NCBI RefSeq assembly: GCF_902499335.1
Contig: NZ_CABVQK010000001.1
Coordinates: forward strand, 248,001-312,000
From: Burkholderia lata
Lineage (GTDB): Bacteria; Pseudomonadota; Gammaproteobacteria; Burkholderiales; Burkholderiaceae
DNA length: 64,000 nucleotides
Direction: 5' to 3'
Shown here: in pieces, positions 35,793 through 44,836 of the stretch
How positions within the stretch are numbered: the stretch's first letter is position 1
Layout of the letters: every line of letters begins with the position of its first letter
Position numbers and translations under genes: made by a program
Notes under the pieces: generated by a model
Databases searched by the model: none
Told to the model about the DNA's origin: nothing
Seen by the model: the letters and a program-made list of their open reading frames with translations, nothing else

Positions 35793-38098
35793 CCGCGCGC
35801 GTCCCCGATCAGGTCGTGCACGGCGTCGAGCAATGCCTCGTCGTGGAAGCTGCTCTTCGCGAGGTAGTAGTCGGCCCCCGCATCGAGCCCGCGACGGCGA
35901 TCCTCGTCGCGATCCTTGTACGACACGATCATCACCGGCACGCGCTTGAGCATCGGATCGCTCTTGATCAGCGTGACGAGCTCGATGCCGTCCATGCGCG
36001 GCATGTCGACGTCGGTGACGACGAGATCGAACGCATCGCTGCGCACCGCGTTCCAGCCTTCCATCCCGTCGACCGCCACCGTCACGTCGTAGCCGCGCTT
36101 TTCCAGCAGCTTGCGTTCGAGCTCGCGCACCGTCAGCGAATCGTCGACGACCAGCACGCGGCGGCGGCGATCGACGAGCGCGAGTTGCGGATCACGCGTG
36201 AGCCGCGCGAGCTGCCCGCCGCGCACGAGCTTGTCGACCGAGCGGATCAGGTCCTCGACGTCGACGATCAGCACCGGGTCGCCGTTCTCGAGCAGCGCGC
36301 CGGCCGCGATGTTCTGGATCTTGTGCAGGCGGCTGTCGAGCGGCTGCACGACGAGCATCCGCTCGCCGAGGAAACGGTCGACCGCGACGCCATACAGCTC
36401 GGGCTCGGCGCCGACGACCACGACCGCCGTGCTCGTGCGCGCAACGTCGGGCTCGCCCGCGTCGAGCAGCTGGTGCGCGGCAACGAGGCCCGCGCGCCGG
36501 CCGTCGAACGGGAAATGCGGCTGCCCTTCGAGCACGTCGATATCGTCGTGCGCGAGTTCGAGCGTGCGGCGCACATGCGCGAGCGGGAACGCATACGGCT
36601 CGCCACCGACCTCGACGAGCAGGCTGCGGATCACCGACAGCGTGAGCGGCAACTGCAGCACGAAGCGCATGCCCGCACCCGGCTCGTTGAAGATCCGCAC
36701 CGCGCCGCGCACGCCACGCACCATCTCCTGCACCGCGTCGAGGCCGACGCCGCGGCCCGACACGTCGGTCACCGCATCGCGCATCGAGAAGCCCGGCAGC
36801 AGCAGGAATTCGAGCAGTTCGGGATCGGACAGCCGCGCGGCCGTCTCGTCGTCGGTCAGGCGCTGGCGCACGACGGCCGCGCGCAGCGCGTCCATGTCGA
36901 CGCCCGGGCCGTCGTCGATCACGCTGACCAGCAGCGAGCCCGCGCTGTGACGCGCCTCCAGCGTCACGCTCGCCTCGGCCGGCTTGCCGCGCGCGCGCCG
37001 TGCGTCCGGCGAATCGACGCCGTGGTCGATGGCATTGCGCAGCAGGTGGCCGAGCGGCGCGTCGAGCAGGTCGAGAATGTCGCGGTCGACCTGCGTGCCC
37101 TCGCCGACGATCGAGAAACGCACCTGCTTGCCGAGCGAGCGCGCGAGATCGCGGACGATGCGCGGGTACGCGCGTGTCGCGTCGCCGAACGGCCGCATCC
37201 GGCACTGCAGCGCTTCGTCGTAAAGCTGCTCGGCGATATGCGTGCTGCGCCGCTCGAAGCGGTCGAATTCGTCCATGCGCTCGGCGAGCGAACGCTGCAG
37301 GTCGTTGAGCATGTGCCGCACTTCGTTCATCGACGCGAGCATGCCCGCGTCGAGATCGTCGGCGAATTGTTCGTACATCAGATCGAGCGAACGGGCCGCA
37401 TCGCGCTGCGCGCGCTTCACGCGCAGCATCGATTCGGCGAACGGCTTGAGCCAGCGCGATTCGACCAGCGATTCGCCGGACAGGCTCAGCAGCCGGTTCA
37501 GCGTGTCCGCGCGCACGCGGCGCATCGCGCCGGCGCCGGCCACGCGGCCGGCCTGGGCCGGATCGGGCACCCCGCCCGATACGGCAAGCGGCGGCACCGA
37601 GGCACTGGCCCCGACGGGCTCGTTCGCGGCGCCGTCGTGCTCGCGAAACGGCAGGACCGACGGTGGCGCGGACGGCGGCACGGCGGCCGGCGCCTGCATC
37701 GTCTGCGCGCCGTCGGCGCCCGTCAGCGCCGCCGCGAACACGTCGATCTCGGTCGACGTCACGGGCTGCCCCTGTGGATCGCCGACGCGCACCAGCAGGT
37801 CGACGCCCGCCAGCAGCACGTCGACGTGCGTGGCCGTCAATGCGATCGTGCCGGCCTGCGCGGCGACGAAGCACTCTTCCATCCGCCCCGCGATGTCGAC
37901 GCCGAGCGGCACACCGACGATGCGCGCAGCACCCTTCAGCGAATGCGCGGCACGCATGCATGCCTCGAGCGCGACGGAATCGGGCTCGCCCGATTCGAGC
38001 GCGAGCAGCCGCTCGGACAGCGCCTGGGTCTGCGTGCGGGTCTCCTCGCGATACAGCTCGAGCAGCGACAGGTGGCTCAGGTCGTCATCGCCGCTCAT
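35789..38098 (-). CDS. wspE: Hybrid CheA-type kinase with receiver domain, WspE
   Basis: A 769-residue hybrid histidine kinase: Hpt domain with His52 (AAHSLKGAARI), a Pro-rich linker (about 135-185), the dimerisation and HATPase domain (LLRNAIDHGVDSP, VIDDGPGVD, GRGVGLDAV), a CheW-like domain (about 480-610) and a C-terminal receiver (LVVTDVDMPRMDG). It phosphorylates the Wsp output regulator and WspF. ATG 38098 overlaps the wspD stop (ATGA), and its own stop overlaps the wspF start. It depends on transcription passing through or starting after the IS element upstream of wspD. Confidence 0.91.
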   Translation of the reverse strand: MSGDDDLSHLSLLELYREETRTQTQALSERLLALESGEPDSVALEACMRAAHSLKGAARIVGVPLGVDIAGRMEECFVAAQAGTIALTATHVDVLLAGVDLLVRVGDPQGQPVTSTEIDVFAAALTGADGAQTMQAPAAVPPSAPPSVLPFREHDGAANEPVGASASVPPLAVSGGVPDPAQAGRVAGAGAMRRVRADTLNRLLSLSGESLVESRWLKPFAESMLRVKRAQRDAARSLDLMYEQFADDLDAGMLASMNEVRHMLNDLQRSLAERMDEFDRFERRSTHIAEQLYDEALQCRMRPFGDATRAYPRIVRDLARSLGKQVRFSIVGEGTQVDRDILDLLDAPLGHLLRNAIDHGVDSPDARRARGKPAEASVTLEARHSAGSLLVSVIDDGPGVDMDALRAAVVRQRLTDDETAARLSDPELLEFLLLPGFSMRDAVTDVSGRGVGLDAVQEMVRGVRGAVRIFNEPGAGMRFVLQLPLTLSVIRSLLVEVGGEPYAFPLAHVRRTLELAHDDIDVLEGQPHFPFDGRRAGLVAAHQLLDAGEPDVARTSTAVVVVGAEPELYGVAVDRFLGERMLVVQPLDSRLHKIQNIAAGALLENGDPVLIVDVEDLIRSVDKLVRGGQLARLTRDPQLALVDRRRRVLVVDDSLTVRELERKLLEKRGYDVTVAVDGMEGWNAVRSDAFDLVVTDVDMPRMDGIELVTLIKSDPMLKRVPVMIVSYKDRDEDRRRGLDAGADYYLAKSSFHDEALLDAVHDLIGDARG

Positions 38099-38802
38099 CG
38101 CATGCTCCGTGTCACCGCGTCGAACAGGCGGTCGTCGTCGAGCAGGCCCACCGACTTGCCGCGCCACGACAGCACGCCGCGCGACAGGCCGGCGCTCGCG
38201 CGCCCGACCGTCGCCGGCACGGGCACCCAGTCGGATGCGCCGAAGCGCAGCACGCCCTCGACTTCGTCGACCGGAAACACGACCGGGTCGCCCTGGTGCG
38301 CAGCCACCAGCAGCCGCGTGAAGCGGCCATCGTCGCCACCGCTGCCGCCCTTGTCGGCATCGAGGCCGAGCAGCGCACCGATCGAGATCGCGATGCGCAG
38401 CGTGCCGCGGATGTTGACCACGCCGCGCACGGCCGAATTGCGGCGATGCGGCAGCGAGTGGATCGGGCGCGTGCCGGCGATCTCGCGCAGCACGCCGATC
38501 GGCAGCGCGAGCCATTCGCCGGCCACGCGGAACGCCAGCGCCGCGTGGTGCGCATCGGCATCGGCGTCGTGCACGTGCGGCGCGCCGGGCGCGCTCATCC
38601 GGCGCGTGGTGTCGGCCATCTCGGCCCCGTCGAGCGGGCGCTCGAGCAGCTTCGCCGCGTGATACGCGTACACCGAGCAATTCAGGCAGCGCAGGCAGTC
38701 GTTCAGCCGCTCGCACGTGCGGTCGCCGCGCGTGCCGATCCGGTTCCAGCAATCGTCGACGTCGATCGTCGTCTCGTCAATGGCAGCGGCGGCGCGGTTC
38801 AT
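38095..38802 (-). CDS. wspD: CheW-like coupling protein, WspD
   Basis: A 235-residue adaptor with a CheW domain from about residue 65 (ALAFRVAGEWLALPIGVLRE, AVRGVVNIRGTLRIAISIG, LSWRGKSVGLLDD). The cysteine-containing N-terminal extension (CLRCLNCSVY) is typical of WspD. ATG 38802 is the base adjacent to the left end of the TnpB element: the first 5 bp of its coding strand complement form the presumed target TTCAT. Its present upstream sequence (GGAG about 10 nt away) is donated by the IS, and the original ribosome site is on the far side of the insertion. Confidence 0.88.
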   Translation of the reverse strand: MNRAAAAIDETTIDVDDCWNRIGTRGDRTCERLNDCLRCLNCSVYAYHAAKLLERPLDGAEMADTTRRMSAPGAPHVHDADADAHHAALAFRVAGEWLALPIGVLREIAGTRPIHSLPHRRNSAVRGVVNIRGTLRIAISIGALLGLDADKGGSGGDDGRFTRLLVAAHQGDPVVFPVDEVEGVLRFGASDWVPVPATVGRASAGLSRGVLSWRGKSVGLLDDDRLFDAVTRSMR

Positions 38803-38824
38803 CAGAAATTGCTCCGAGAAACTC

Positions 38825-38838
38825 CGCCATTGATGGCG
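38825..38838. repeat. Left-end hairpin of the TnpB element
   Basis: Six-bp stem CCGCCA/TGGCGG with loop TTGA, 22 bp inside the inferred left boundary. IS200/IS605 ends carry such subterminal imperfect palindromes recognised by the TnpA transposase. Confidence 0.65.
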
Positions 38839-38894
38839 GCAAGGAAAGGCGTGCTGTTGACAGGTAGCTTCTTCCACGGGTTAGGATCACCTGC

Positions 38895-39947
38895 ATGATT
38901 CTTGTCTACCGCTACCGCGTGAAGTCGCTCAACGGACTGCTTAACAAGCAGAGCCGTGCGGTGAACTTCGTCTGGAACTTCTGCAATGACACGCAGAAAC
39001 ACGCGCTCAAGTGGAACAAGAAGTGGCCGACGGGTTTCGACCTGAACGTGTTGACCACCGGCAGTAGCAAGGAACTCGGCATCCACTCCGGCACGATCAA
39101 CGCGACGTGCGAACAATATGCGAAGTCGCGCAGCCTGCATCGACGCCCTTACCTGCGATATCGCGGCAAGAAATCGCTTGGCTGGGTGCCGCTGAAGGGC
39201 CGTGACCTGAAGCGCGAGGGTGAGGCGTTCCGCTTTGCCGGCAACACCTTTCGCGTGTTCAACAGCCGCCCGCTTCCCGAAGGCAAGATCAAGGACGGGA
39301 CCAACTTCGCCCAGGATGCACGCGGCAACTGGTTTCTGAACATCGTGATCGAGATGCCCGATGTGCAGGCCCGCCCGGTCCGTTCCGGCGTCGGCATCGA
39401 TCTCGGCCTGAAAGACTTCGCCACACTTTCGACCGGCGAGAAGCTGCCCAATGACCAGTTCAGTCGACGAGCGGCGGAAAAGCTGGCGAAAGCGCAACGG
39501 GCACGAAAGCACAAACGACATATCGCGAAGCTGCACGCCAAGATTGCGAATGCCCGCGCCGACTTCCAGCACAAGCTCGCGCTCGATCTGGTGCGGCGCT
39601 TCGATTACATCGCGGTCGGCAACGTGTCGGCTGTCAAACTCGCCAGAACCAGGATGGCGAAGAGCGTCTACGACGCATCCTGGTCGTCCTTCCGAAACAA
39701 GCTCCGCTACAAAGCGATCGCGCACGGGGCCACGTTCGAGGAAGTCGACGAAAGCGGTTCGACCCAGTCCTGTTCGGCGTGCGGGTCGCAAGACAGCACG
39801 ACGCGGCCGAAAGGTATCGCGGGACTGCGAATAAGAGAATGGGCCTGCAGTGACTGTGGTGTCGAGCATGATCGAGATACCAACGCTGCGCTGAACATTC
39901 TCCGATGCGGACGTGCATCGCCAGGTGTGGGAATCCTCCGCCTTTAG
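38895..39947 (+). CDS. tnpB: TnpB (OrfB) RNA-guided nuclease of IS200/IS605 family, with rearranged RuvC-II site
   Basis: A full-length 350-residue TnpB. RuvC-I Asp169 is in GVGIDLGLKDF; RuvC-III Asp328 is in HDRDTNAALNIL; the zinc finger is Cys293/Cys296 and Cys318/Cys321. At the usual RuvC-II position, where most TnpBs have a glutamate, it has VGNVSAVKL (no acid). A glutamate lies instead at Glu286 in EEVDESGSTQSCSACG, the alternative position seen in rearranged-site TnpB/Fanzor relatives, so the nuclease is probably active. TnpB normally cuts empty donor sites using an RNA from the element's right end. AGGA precedes ATG 38895 at about 8 nt. Confidence 0.86.
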   Translation: MILVYRYRVKSLNGLLNKQSRAVNFVWNFCNDTQKHALKWNKKWPTGFDLNVLTTGSSKELGIHSGTINATCEQYAKSRSLHRRPYLRYRGKKSLGWVPLKGRDLKREGEAFRFAGNTFRVFNSRPLPEGKIKDGTNFAQDARGNWFLNIVIEMPDVQARPVRSGVGIDLGLKDFATLSTGEKLPNDQFSRRAAEKLAKAQRARKHKRHIAKLHAKIANARADFQHKLALDLVRRFDYIAVGNVSAVKLARTRMAKSVYDASWSSFRNKLRYKAIAHGATFEEVDESGSTQSCSACGSQDSTTRPKGIAGLRIREWACSDCGVEHDRDTNAALNILRCGRASPGVGILRL

Positions 39948-39980
39948 GCGGAAGAGGACGTCAAGAATTCCTCTGGTCAT
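39820..39980 (+). ncRNA. Probable omega RNA (TnpB guide RNA); scaffold 3' end at 39964, guide from 39965
   Basis: In characterised elements the guide RNA scaffold covers the 3' part of tnpB and the right end, with the guide starting at the first base after the element. Here the right-end hairpin (39937-39952) and GACGTCAA fit that scaffold end, and the guide would read GAATTCCTCTGGTCAT, the wspC-wspD gap. The 5' limit is not visible from sequence and is a guess. Confidence 0.45.
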
Positions 39981-40010
39981 CGCGGTGTCGGTCCCATTCC
40001 CGTCGTCGTG

Positions 40011-41438
40011 TCAGCCGGCCGAGCGCCGTGCGCGCTCGAGCAGCCATTGCGCGCCTGCACGATCGCCGCCGACGTCGAGCAGCGTCGCCAGATGGGTCAG
40101 CGCTTCGTGGTGCGTGGGCCGCAGGTACAGCGCCTTCCGGTAGAAGTCGCCGGCTTCCGCGGCGCGGCCGCGCGCATCCGCGATCAGCCCGTTCAGGTAG
40201 AACGCATCGGCATGCGGACCGACACGCGCCGAGAACTGCGCGAGCACACGCTCGGCCTCGTCGAACGCGCCGGCATTCGCGAGCGCCTGCGCATCTTCCA
40301 GCGTCGGCGCGGCGACTTCAGCGACCGCCGCAACCGACACAACCGGCACAACCGGCGCAGCCGATTCGGCCGCCGCCACCGGCAGGTCGGCCCATCCGTC
40401 GAACGCAGTCGCCTGCATCGCGGGCGGTGGCGCCGCGAACGGCTGACGCGTGTCGCCGAGCCAGGCCGGCGGTGTGACCGCCAGCACCGAGCGCGTCGCC
40501 GCGAGCGGTGCAACCGTGAAGCGCTCCGCGCGCCGGTACGGCGCCGCCGCCGACAGCGGTGCCGCCGGCCGGGCCGCGAATACGTCGGCCGCCGCGCCGG
40601 CGGGCTCGCGATGAAACGCGAAGGCCAGCGGCACACGCGCCGAGCGCATCCCGTGCCGCATCGCGACACCCGTTTCGGCCGGCCCGACGAACAGCATGCC
40701 GTCGTCGGCAAGGCGCTCGTCGAGCGAGCGGATCACGCGATCCTGCGCGTCACGATCGAAGTAGATCAGCACGTTGCGGCAGAACACGAAATCGTAGCGA
40801 ATGCCCGTGTCCACGGCCGGTTCGACGAGGTTCGCCTGACTGAACTGCACGCACGCGCGCACGCGCTCGTCGAGCAGCCAGCCGTCGCGGGTCGGCATGA
40901 AGTGCCGCGCGCGAAACTCCGTCGCGGTGCCGCGGAACGCATTGCGCCCGTAGCTGCCGAGCCGCGCCTGCTCGATCGCGCGTGCGCTGAGGTCGATCGC
41001 GTCGATCGTGAAACTGGCCGGGTCGAGCCCCGCGTCGAGCAGCGCCATCGCCGCCGAATACGGCTCCTCGCCCGTCGAGCACGGCGCGCTCAGCACGCGG
41101 ATCACGCGGCCGGGCAGCGCGGCGAGCCGTTCCGCCGCAAGCCGCGCGAGCGTCGCGAAGGCCTCGCGGTCACGGAAGAACCAGGTCTCGGGCACGACGA
41201 ACAGCTCGATCAGCGCACGCCGTTCGTCGGCCGACGCGTTGAGCTGCTGCCAGTAGGCGTCGAGCGCATCCTGCGTCACGGGCGGCCGCGCCGCCGACGG
41301 CAGGCGCTCGCCGTCCGCCTGCAGCGCGTGCACGCGCTCCGTCAGCGCACGGGTCATGAAGTCGTTGCCGAGCGAATCGGGGTCGATGCCGGTCTCGCGC
41401 AGCAACCAGCCGCGAAATCGCGATTCGGACTCTTTCAT
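40011..41438 (-). CDS. wspC: CheR-type methyltransferase with TPR region, WspC
   Basis: A 475-residue protein: CheR N-terminal and SAM-dependent methyltransferase domain (residues about 20-270; SAPCSTGEEPYSAAM is the SAM loop; VFCRNVLIYFD is the catalytic region), an Ala/Pro linker (about 290-380), and C-terminal TPR repeats (ALANAGAFDEAERVLAQF and ADAFYLNGLIADA). It methylates WspA. ATG 41438 overlaps the wspB stop as ATGA. Its stop is 46 bp from the right end of the TnpB element, which now separates it from wspD. Confidence 0.9.
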   Translation of the reverse strand: MKESESRFRGWLLRETGIDPDSLGNDFMTRALTERVHALQADGERLPSAARPPVTQDALDAYWQQLNASADERRALIELFVVPETWFFRDREAFATLARLAAERLAALPGRVIRVLSAPCSTGEEPYSAAMALLDAGLDPASFTIDAIDLSARAIEQARLGSYGRNAFRGTATEFRARHFMPTRDGWLLDERVRACVQFSQANLVEPAVDTGIRYDFVFCRNVLIYFDRDAQDRVIRSLDERLADDGMLFVGPAETGVAMRHGMRSARVPLAFAFHREPAGAAADVFAARPAAPLSAAAPYRRAERFTVAPLAATRSVLAVTPPAWLGDTRQPFAAPPPAMQATAFDGWADLPVAAAESAAPVVPVVSVAAVAEVAAPTLEDAQALANAGAFDEAERVLAQFSARVGPHADAFYLNGLIADARGRAAEAGDFYRKALYLRPTHHEALTHLATLLDVGGDRAGAQWLLERARRSAG

Positions 41439-41947
41439 GCGGACTCTCCCCCGTGGCCCGACAGGCCGTCGAACAGATACAGGCGCGCTACGTCACCGAT
41501 CAGGTCGGACACCGATACCTGCTGCACGACGCCATCGGGCGTGTTCGCGACGAGCCCGAGCCAGCGCGTGCGCGCGGTCGAAATGCCGCTCGACCGAAAC
41601 GCCGCGCGGTCGATCCGCATCGTCTGGGTCGCGCGCTCGACGATCAGCCCGATCGTGCGCTCGCCGCCCGCCTCGTCCGCGCGGTAGCGGACCATCACGA
41701 GCCGCGTCGAGCGCAACGCATGCGCGCGGCGCCCGAGCGCCAGCATCGGCACGTCGATCACCGGCACCGGCTGGCCGCCACGCATCAGCAGCCCGGCGAT
41801 CCATTCGGGTGCGCCGGGCACGGCTTTCGTGATCGCGAGCGGCAGCACCTCGTCGATGCCGGCCGCGTCGAGTGCATAGCGTTCGCCGTCGAGCTCGAAC
41901 ATCAGGAACAGCGCGTGGGCGCCGTTCTGCGTGTCGGCGCGCGTCAC
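41435..41947 (-). CDS. wspB: CheW-like coupling protein, WspB
   Basis: A 170-residue CheW domain protein ([43 protein letters not shown]). Links the receptor WspA to the kinase WspE. The start is GTG 41947, overlapping the wspA stop codon as GTGA; its own stop overlaps the wspC start. This end-to-start chaining runs through the operon except at the IS insertion. Confidence 0.88.
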   Translation of the reverse strand: MTRADTQNGAHALFLMFELDGERYALDAAGIDEVLPLAITKAVPGAPEWIAGLLMRGGQPVPVIDVPMLALGRRAHALRSTRLVMVRYRADEAGGERTIGLIVERATQTMRIDRAAFRSSGISTARTRWLGLVANTPDGVVQQVSVSDLIGDVARLYLFDGLSGHGGESA

Positions 41948-43620
41948 GCGTCGACCTTGAAGCGCGACACGCTGGTGCGCAGCTGGTTCGCGACGAGCGT
42001 CAGGTCGTCGATTGCCTGCGACGACTGGCGCAGCGACTCGGCCGTCTGCTGCGCGGCCTCCGACAGTTGCGACAGCGCCTGCGTGATCTGCTCGGCGCCG
42101 TTCGCCTGCGTCTGCATCCCTTCGTTGACCATCTGGAAACGCGGCGCGAGCGTCTGCACCTCGGCGATGATCTGCGACAGCTGCCCGCCGACCTGCTGCA
42201 CGTCGAGCATTCCGCGGCGCACTTCCTCGGAGAACTTGTCCATCCCCATCACGCCCGCCGACACGGCCGACTGGATTTCCTTCACGGTCTGCTCGATGTC
42301 GTAGGTCGCCACCGCCGTCTGGTCGGCGAGGCGGCGGATCTCGGTCGCGACGACCGCGAAGCCGCGGCCGTATTCACCGGCCTTCTCGGCCTCGATCGCC
42401 GCGTTCAGCGACAGCAGGTTGGTCTGGTCGGCCACCTTGGTGATCGTCGCGACCACCTGGTTGATGTTCAGCGCCTTCTCGTTGAGGATCGCGAGCTTCG
42501 CGTTCACCGAACCGGCCGCGTCCATCACGCTGCGCATCGTCTCGCCCATCCGCGTGAGCCCGCTCTGGCTCACGCCCGCGAGCGTCGCAGACTGCTCGGC
42601 CACGCCGGCCACCTCGTTCATCGTGCGCAGCAGGTCGCGCGACGTCGCGAAGATCTCGCGGGACGTCGCGCCGATCTCGGTCGTCGTCGCCGCGGTTTCG
42701 TTCGCGGTCGCCTGCTGTTCGCGCGACGTTGCCGCAATCTCGGCCACCGACGTCGTCACCTGCAACGACGACTGCTGTGCGCGCGCGACGAGCTCGGTCA
42801 GCTCGTCGGCCATCCGGTTGAAGCCGGTCTCGAGCGTGCCGAATTCGTCGCGGCGGCGCAGGTCGAGGCGGCGCGTCAGGTTGCCGGTGCGCATCACGTC
42901 GTGCACCTCGACGAGCCGCGCCATCGGTACGGTTACCGAACGGTACAGCCCGTAGCCGAGCCCGAGCGCGGACAGCAGCACGAACGCCACCGCGACCGCG
43001 AGCACGACCTCGGTGTCCTGCACGGATTCGCGGATCAGCTTCGCGGATTGCTCGGCGAACTTGCGGTTTTCCTGCACCAGCACGTTCGCGTTGCGCACAA
43101 CTTCGGTCCACGCGGGCAGCACTTTCGAGTACGCGGCGACGGCCTCCTCGCGCGACACGCGGCTCCTCTGCACGGCTTCGTTCAGCAGCGGCACGTAGTG
43201 GTCGAACGCGCCGCGGAACGCCGCGAAGCGCTGCCGGTCGTCGTCGCGGAACGTCGTGCTCTGATAGTCGACCGACAGCGCCTCGACTTCCTTCAGCGCA
43301 TCGGCGATTTTCGAGAGATCGCGATGCACGCTGTCGGGATCGGTTTCGACGAACGTCGCCTGCTGCAGCAGCATGAACGATTCGTTGACCGAACCGCGCA
43401 GCGACGACGCGAGATAGACGCCGGGCAACGAGTCGCGCTCGATGCTGACGGCTTCGGCGTTGATCGCACGCAGTCGCTCGTAGGAGACGCCGGCTGTCAC
43501 CAGCATCAGCACGAACAGCACGCCGAAGCTGAGCAGGATGCGATTGCCGAGCGTCAGCCGGGCAGCGCCGATCGTCGGATGCAGGCTTTCATTGGTCGCG
43601 CGGGGCGTCACGGTGGCCAT
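41944..43620 (-). CDS. wspA: Methyl-accepting chemotaxis receptor, WspA
   Basis: A 558-residue membrane receptor: helix 1 ([19 protein letters not shown], about residues 28-46), a periplasmic four-helix sensing domain (50-200), helix 2 ([18 protein letters not shown]), HAMP ([20 protein letters not shown]), then a long signalling coiled coil with the hairpin tip [21 protein letters not shown]. In Pseudomonas and Burkholderia it senses surface contact and cell-envelope stress. ATG 43620 is preferred to the in-frame ATG 43692 because the family starts near the first helix; its ribosome site is weak. Divergence from the upstream kinase gene is absent: both run leftward. Confidence 0.91.
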   Translation of the reverse strand: MATVTPRATNESLHPTIGAARLTLGNRILLSFGVLFVLMLVTAGVSYERLRAINAEAVSIERDSLPGVYLASSLRGSVNESFMLLQQATFVETDPDSVHRDLSKIADALKEVEALSVDYQSTTFRDDDRQRFAAFRGAFDHYVPLLNEAVQRSRVSREEAVAAYSKVLPAWTEVVRNANVLVQENRKFAEQSAKLIRESVQDTEVVLAVAVAFVLLSALGLGYGLYRSVTVPMARLVEVHDVMRTGNLTRRLDLRRRDEFGTLETGFNRMADELTELVARAQQSSLQVTTSVAEIAATSREQQATANETAATTTEIGATSREIFATSRDLLRTMNEVAGVAEQSATLAGVSQSGLTRMGETMRSVMDAAGSVNAKLAILNEKALNINQVVATITKVADQTNLLSLNAAIEAEKAGEYGRGFAVVATEIRRLADQTAVATYDIEQTVKEIQSAVSAGVMGMDKFSEEVRRGMLDVQQVGGQLSQIIAEVQTLAPRFQMVNEGMQTQANGAEQITQALSQLSEAAQQTAESLRQSSQAIDDLTLVANQLRTSVSRFKVDA

Positions 43621-43744
43621 GTTCGTTATGGGCTTTCTAAAGTCAGCGTTGAAAAAAATCCGCGCCCGCCAGCGCGCCGGACGGCGCGCCACGAGCGCAT
43701 CGGGGTCTGCGGGCAGCGCGGCGCCGGCAGGCCGCGCCGCGACA

Positions 43745-44836
43745 TCACCGCTCCGCTTGCGCCGGCAGCCGGAGCGCGACCATGAAGCCGCGCGCCGTAT
43801 TGCGCATCAGGATCTGGCCGCGATGCCGCGCCGCCGTCGCGCGGACGAACGAGAGACCGAGGCCGAAGCCGCCGCGCGCCGCGCCATGCGCGGATTCGAG
43901 CTGCACGAACGACTCGGTCGCGGCCGTGCGCTGCTCCGGCGCGATCCCGGCGCCGGTATCCTCGACGCCGATCAGCCATGCACCGTCCTCGCTGCTCAGC
44001 GTGCAGTGCACGTCCGTGCCGGCCGGGCCGTACTTCAGCCCGTTGTCGATCAGGTTCGCGACCGCGCGCGTCAGCATCATGCGGTCGCCCATCGTCACGC
44101 ACTCGGCATCAGGCACGTGCGCGGCGACCCGGCTTCCGAGCCCGGCCGCCTTCTCCCACAGCTGGTCGACGGCGTCGAGCACGATCTCGTTGAGACTCAC
44201 GACCTCGTGCGCGCGGCGCTCGGACTGCGCGCGGGTCAGGTGGATGAAGCCGTCGGCCAGCGCGAGCGCGCGCCGCGCATGGCCGGCAATGCGCTCCATG
44301 ATCGCCGGCATCTCGCCGTGCTCGGTCCGGTAGACGTCGAGCAGCGCGAGGATCGACGTCTGCGGCGAACGCATGTCGTGCGACAGGAAATCGAGCGCCT
44401 CGTCGCGCTGCCGGGACATCAGGTACGAATTCGAGTGATAGCGGATACGGGCGGCCAGCTCCATCGCGTCGGGGAGCTTCACGAGATAGTCGTTCGCGCC
44501 GGCGATGAACGCCTCGCGCTTGACGATCGGCTCCTCCTTCGCGGACAGCACGATGATCGGCACGCGAGCGGTGCCGGCGTCCGCGCGCCACGCACGGACG
44601 AGATCGAGGCCGTCGATCTCCGGCATCACGAGATCCTGCAGGATGACCGTCGGCTTCACGTCGCGCGCGACCGCCATCGCCCGGTGCGCGTCAGTGCACA
44701 CGTGCAGGTCGATGTCGTGTTCGCTGCGCAATGCGCGTCGGATCACCTCGCCGACGAACGGTTGATCGTCGACGAGAAGGACCGATAACCCCGATTCAAG
44801 ACAATCCGAGGCATTATCACCGCTCGATTCTTTCAT
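43745..44836 (-). CDS. Receiver-histidine kinase hybrid (possible WspHRR)
   Basis: An approximately 363-residue soluble protein. The N-terminal receiver domain has phosphoacceptor Asp in [17 protein letters not shown] and YLVK; the C-terminal HisKA domain has the H-box [12 protein letters not shown] and the HATPase has [13 protein letters not shown] and [10 protein letters not shown]. There are no membrane helices. It precedes wspA by 124 bp on the same strand. Burkholderia Wsp loci are reported to use a hybrid regulator-kinase in place of the diguanylate cyclase WspR, and this gene fits that role (inference). The start is ATG 44836; ATG 44878 would add 14 residues with a partly repeated MKES sequence. 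Neither has a clear ribosome site. Confidence 0.82.
   Translation of the reverse strand: MKESSGDNASDCLESGLSVLLVDDQPFVGEVIRRALRSEHDIDLHVCTDAHRAMAVARDVKPTVILQDLVMPEIDGLDLVRAWRADAGTARVPIIVLSAKEEPIVKREAFIAGANDYLVKLPDAMELAARIRYHSNSYLMSRQRDEALDFLSHDMRSPQTSILALLDVYRTEHGEMPAIMERIAGHARRALALADGFIHLTRAQSERRAHEVVSLNEIVLDAVDQLWEKAAGLGSRVAAHVPDAECVTMGDRMMLTRAVANLIDNGLKYGPAGTDVHCTLSSEDGAWLIGVEDTGAGIAPEQRTAATESFVQLESAHGAARGGFGLGLSFVRATAARHRGQILMRNTARGFMVALRLPAQAER

Larger units (their letters stand above)
38803..39964 (+). mobile_element. tnpB-only IS200/IS605-family element (IS1341-like) inserted between wspC and wspD
   Basis: The element lacks terminal inverted repeats and tnpA. Left end: hairpin CCGCCA-TTGA-TGGCGG (38825-38838) close to the boundary. 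Right end: hairpin TCCGCCT/AGGCGGA (39937-39952) overlapping the tnpB stop, then GAAGAGGACGTCAA, a typical IS200/IS605 right end. Boundaries are inferred from joining the flanks: TTCAT (38798-38802) to GAATTCCTCTGG (from 39965) recreates AGAGGAATTC-ATG, a well-placed ribosome site in front of wspD. That reconstruction is strong internal evidence for exactly these ends. Orientation is opposite to the wsp operon. Confidence 0.85.

Noticed and set aside
38895..39947. Nuclease-dead TnpB repressor (TldR-type)
   Set aside because: The missing RuvC-II acid suggested this, but RuvC-I and RuvC-III acids and the zinc finger are intact, Glu286 occupies the known alternative position, and mobile-element ends are present.
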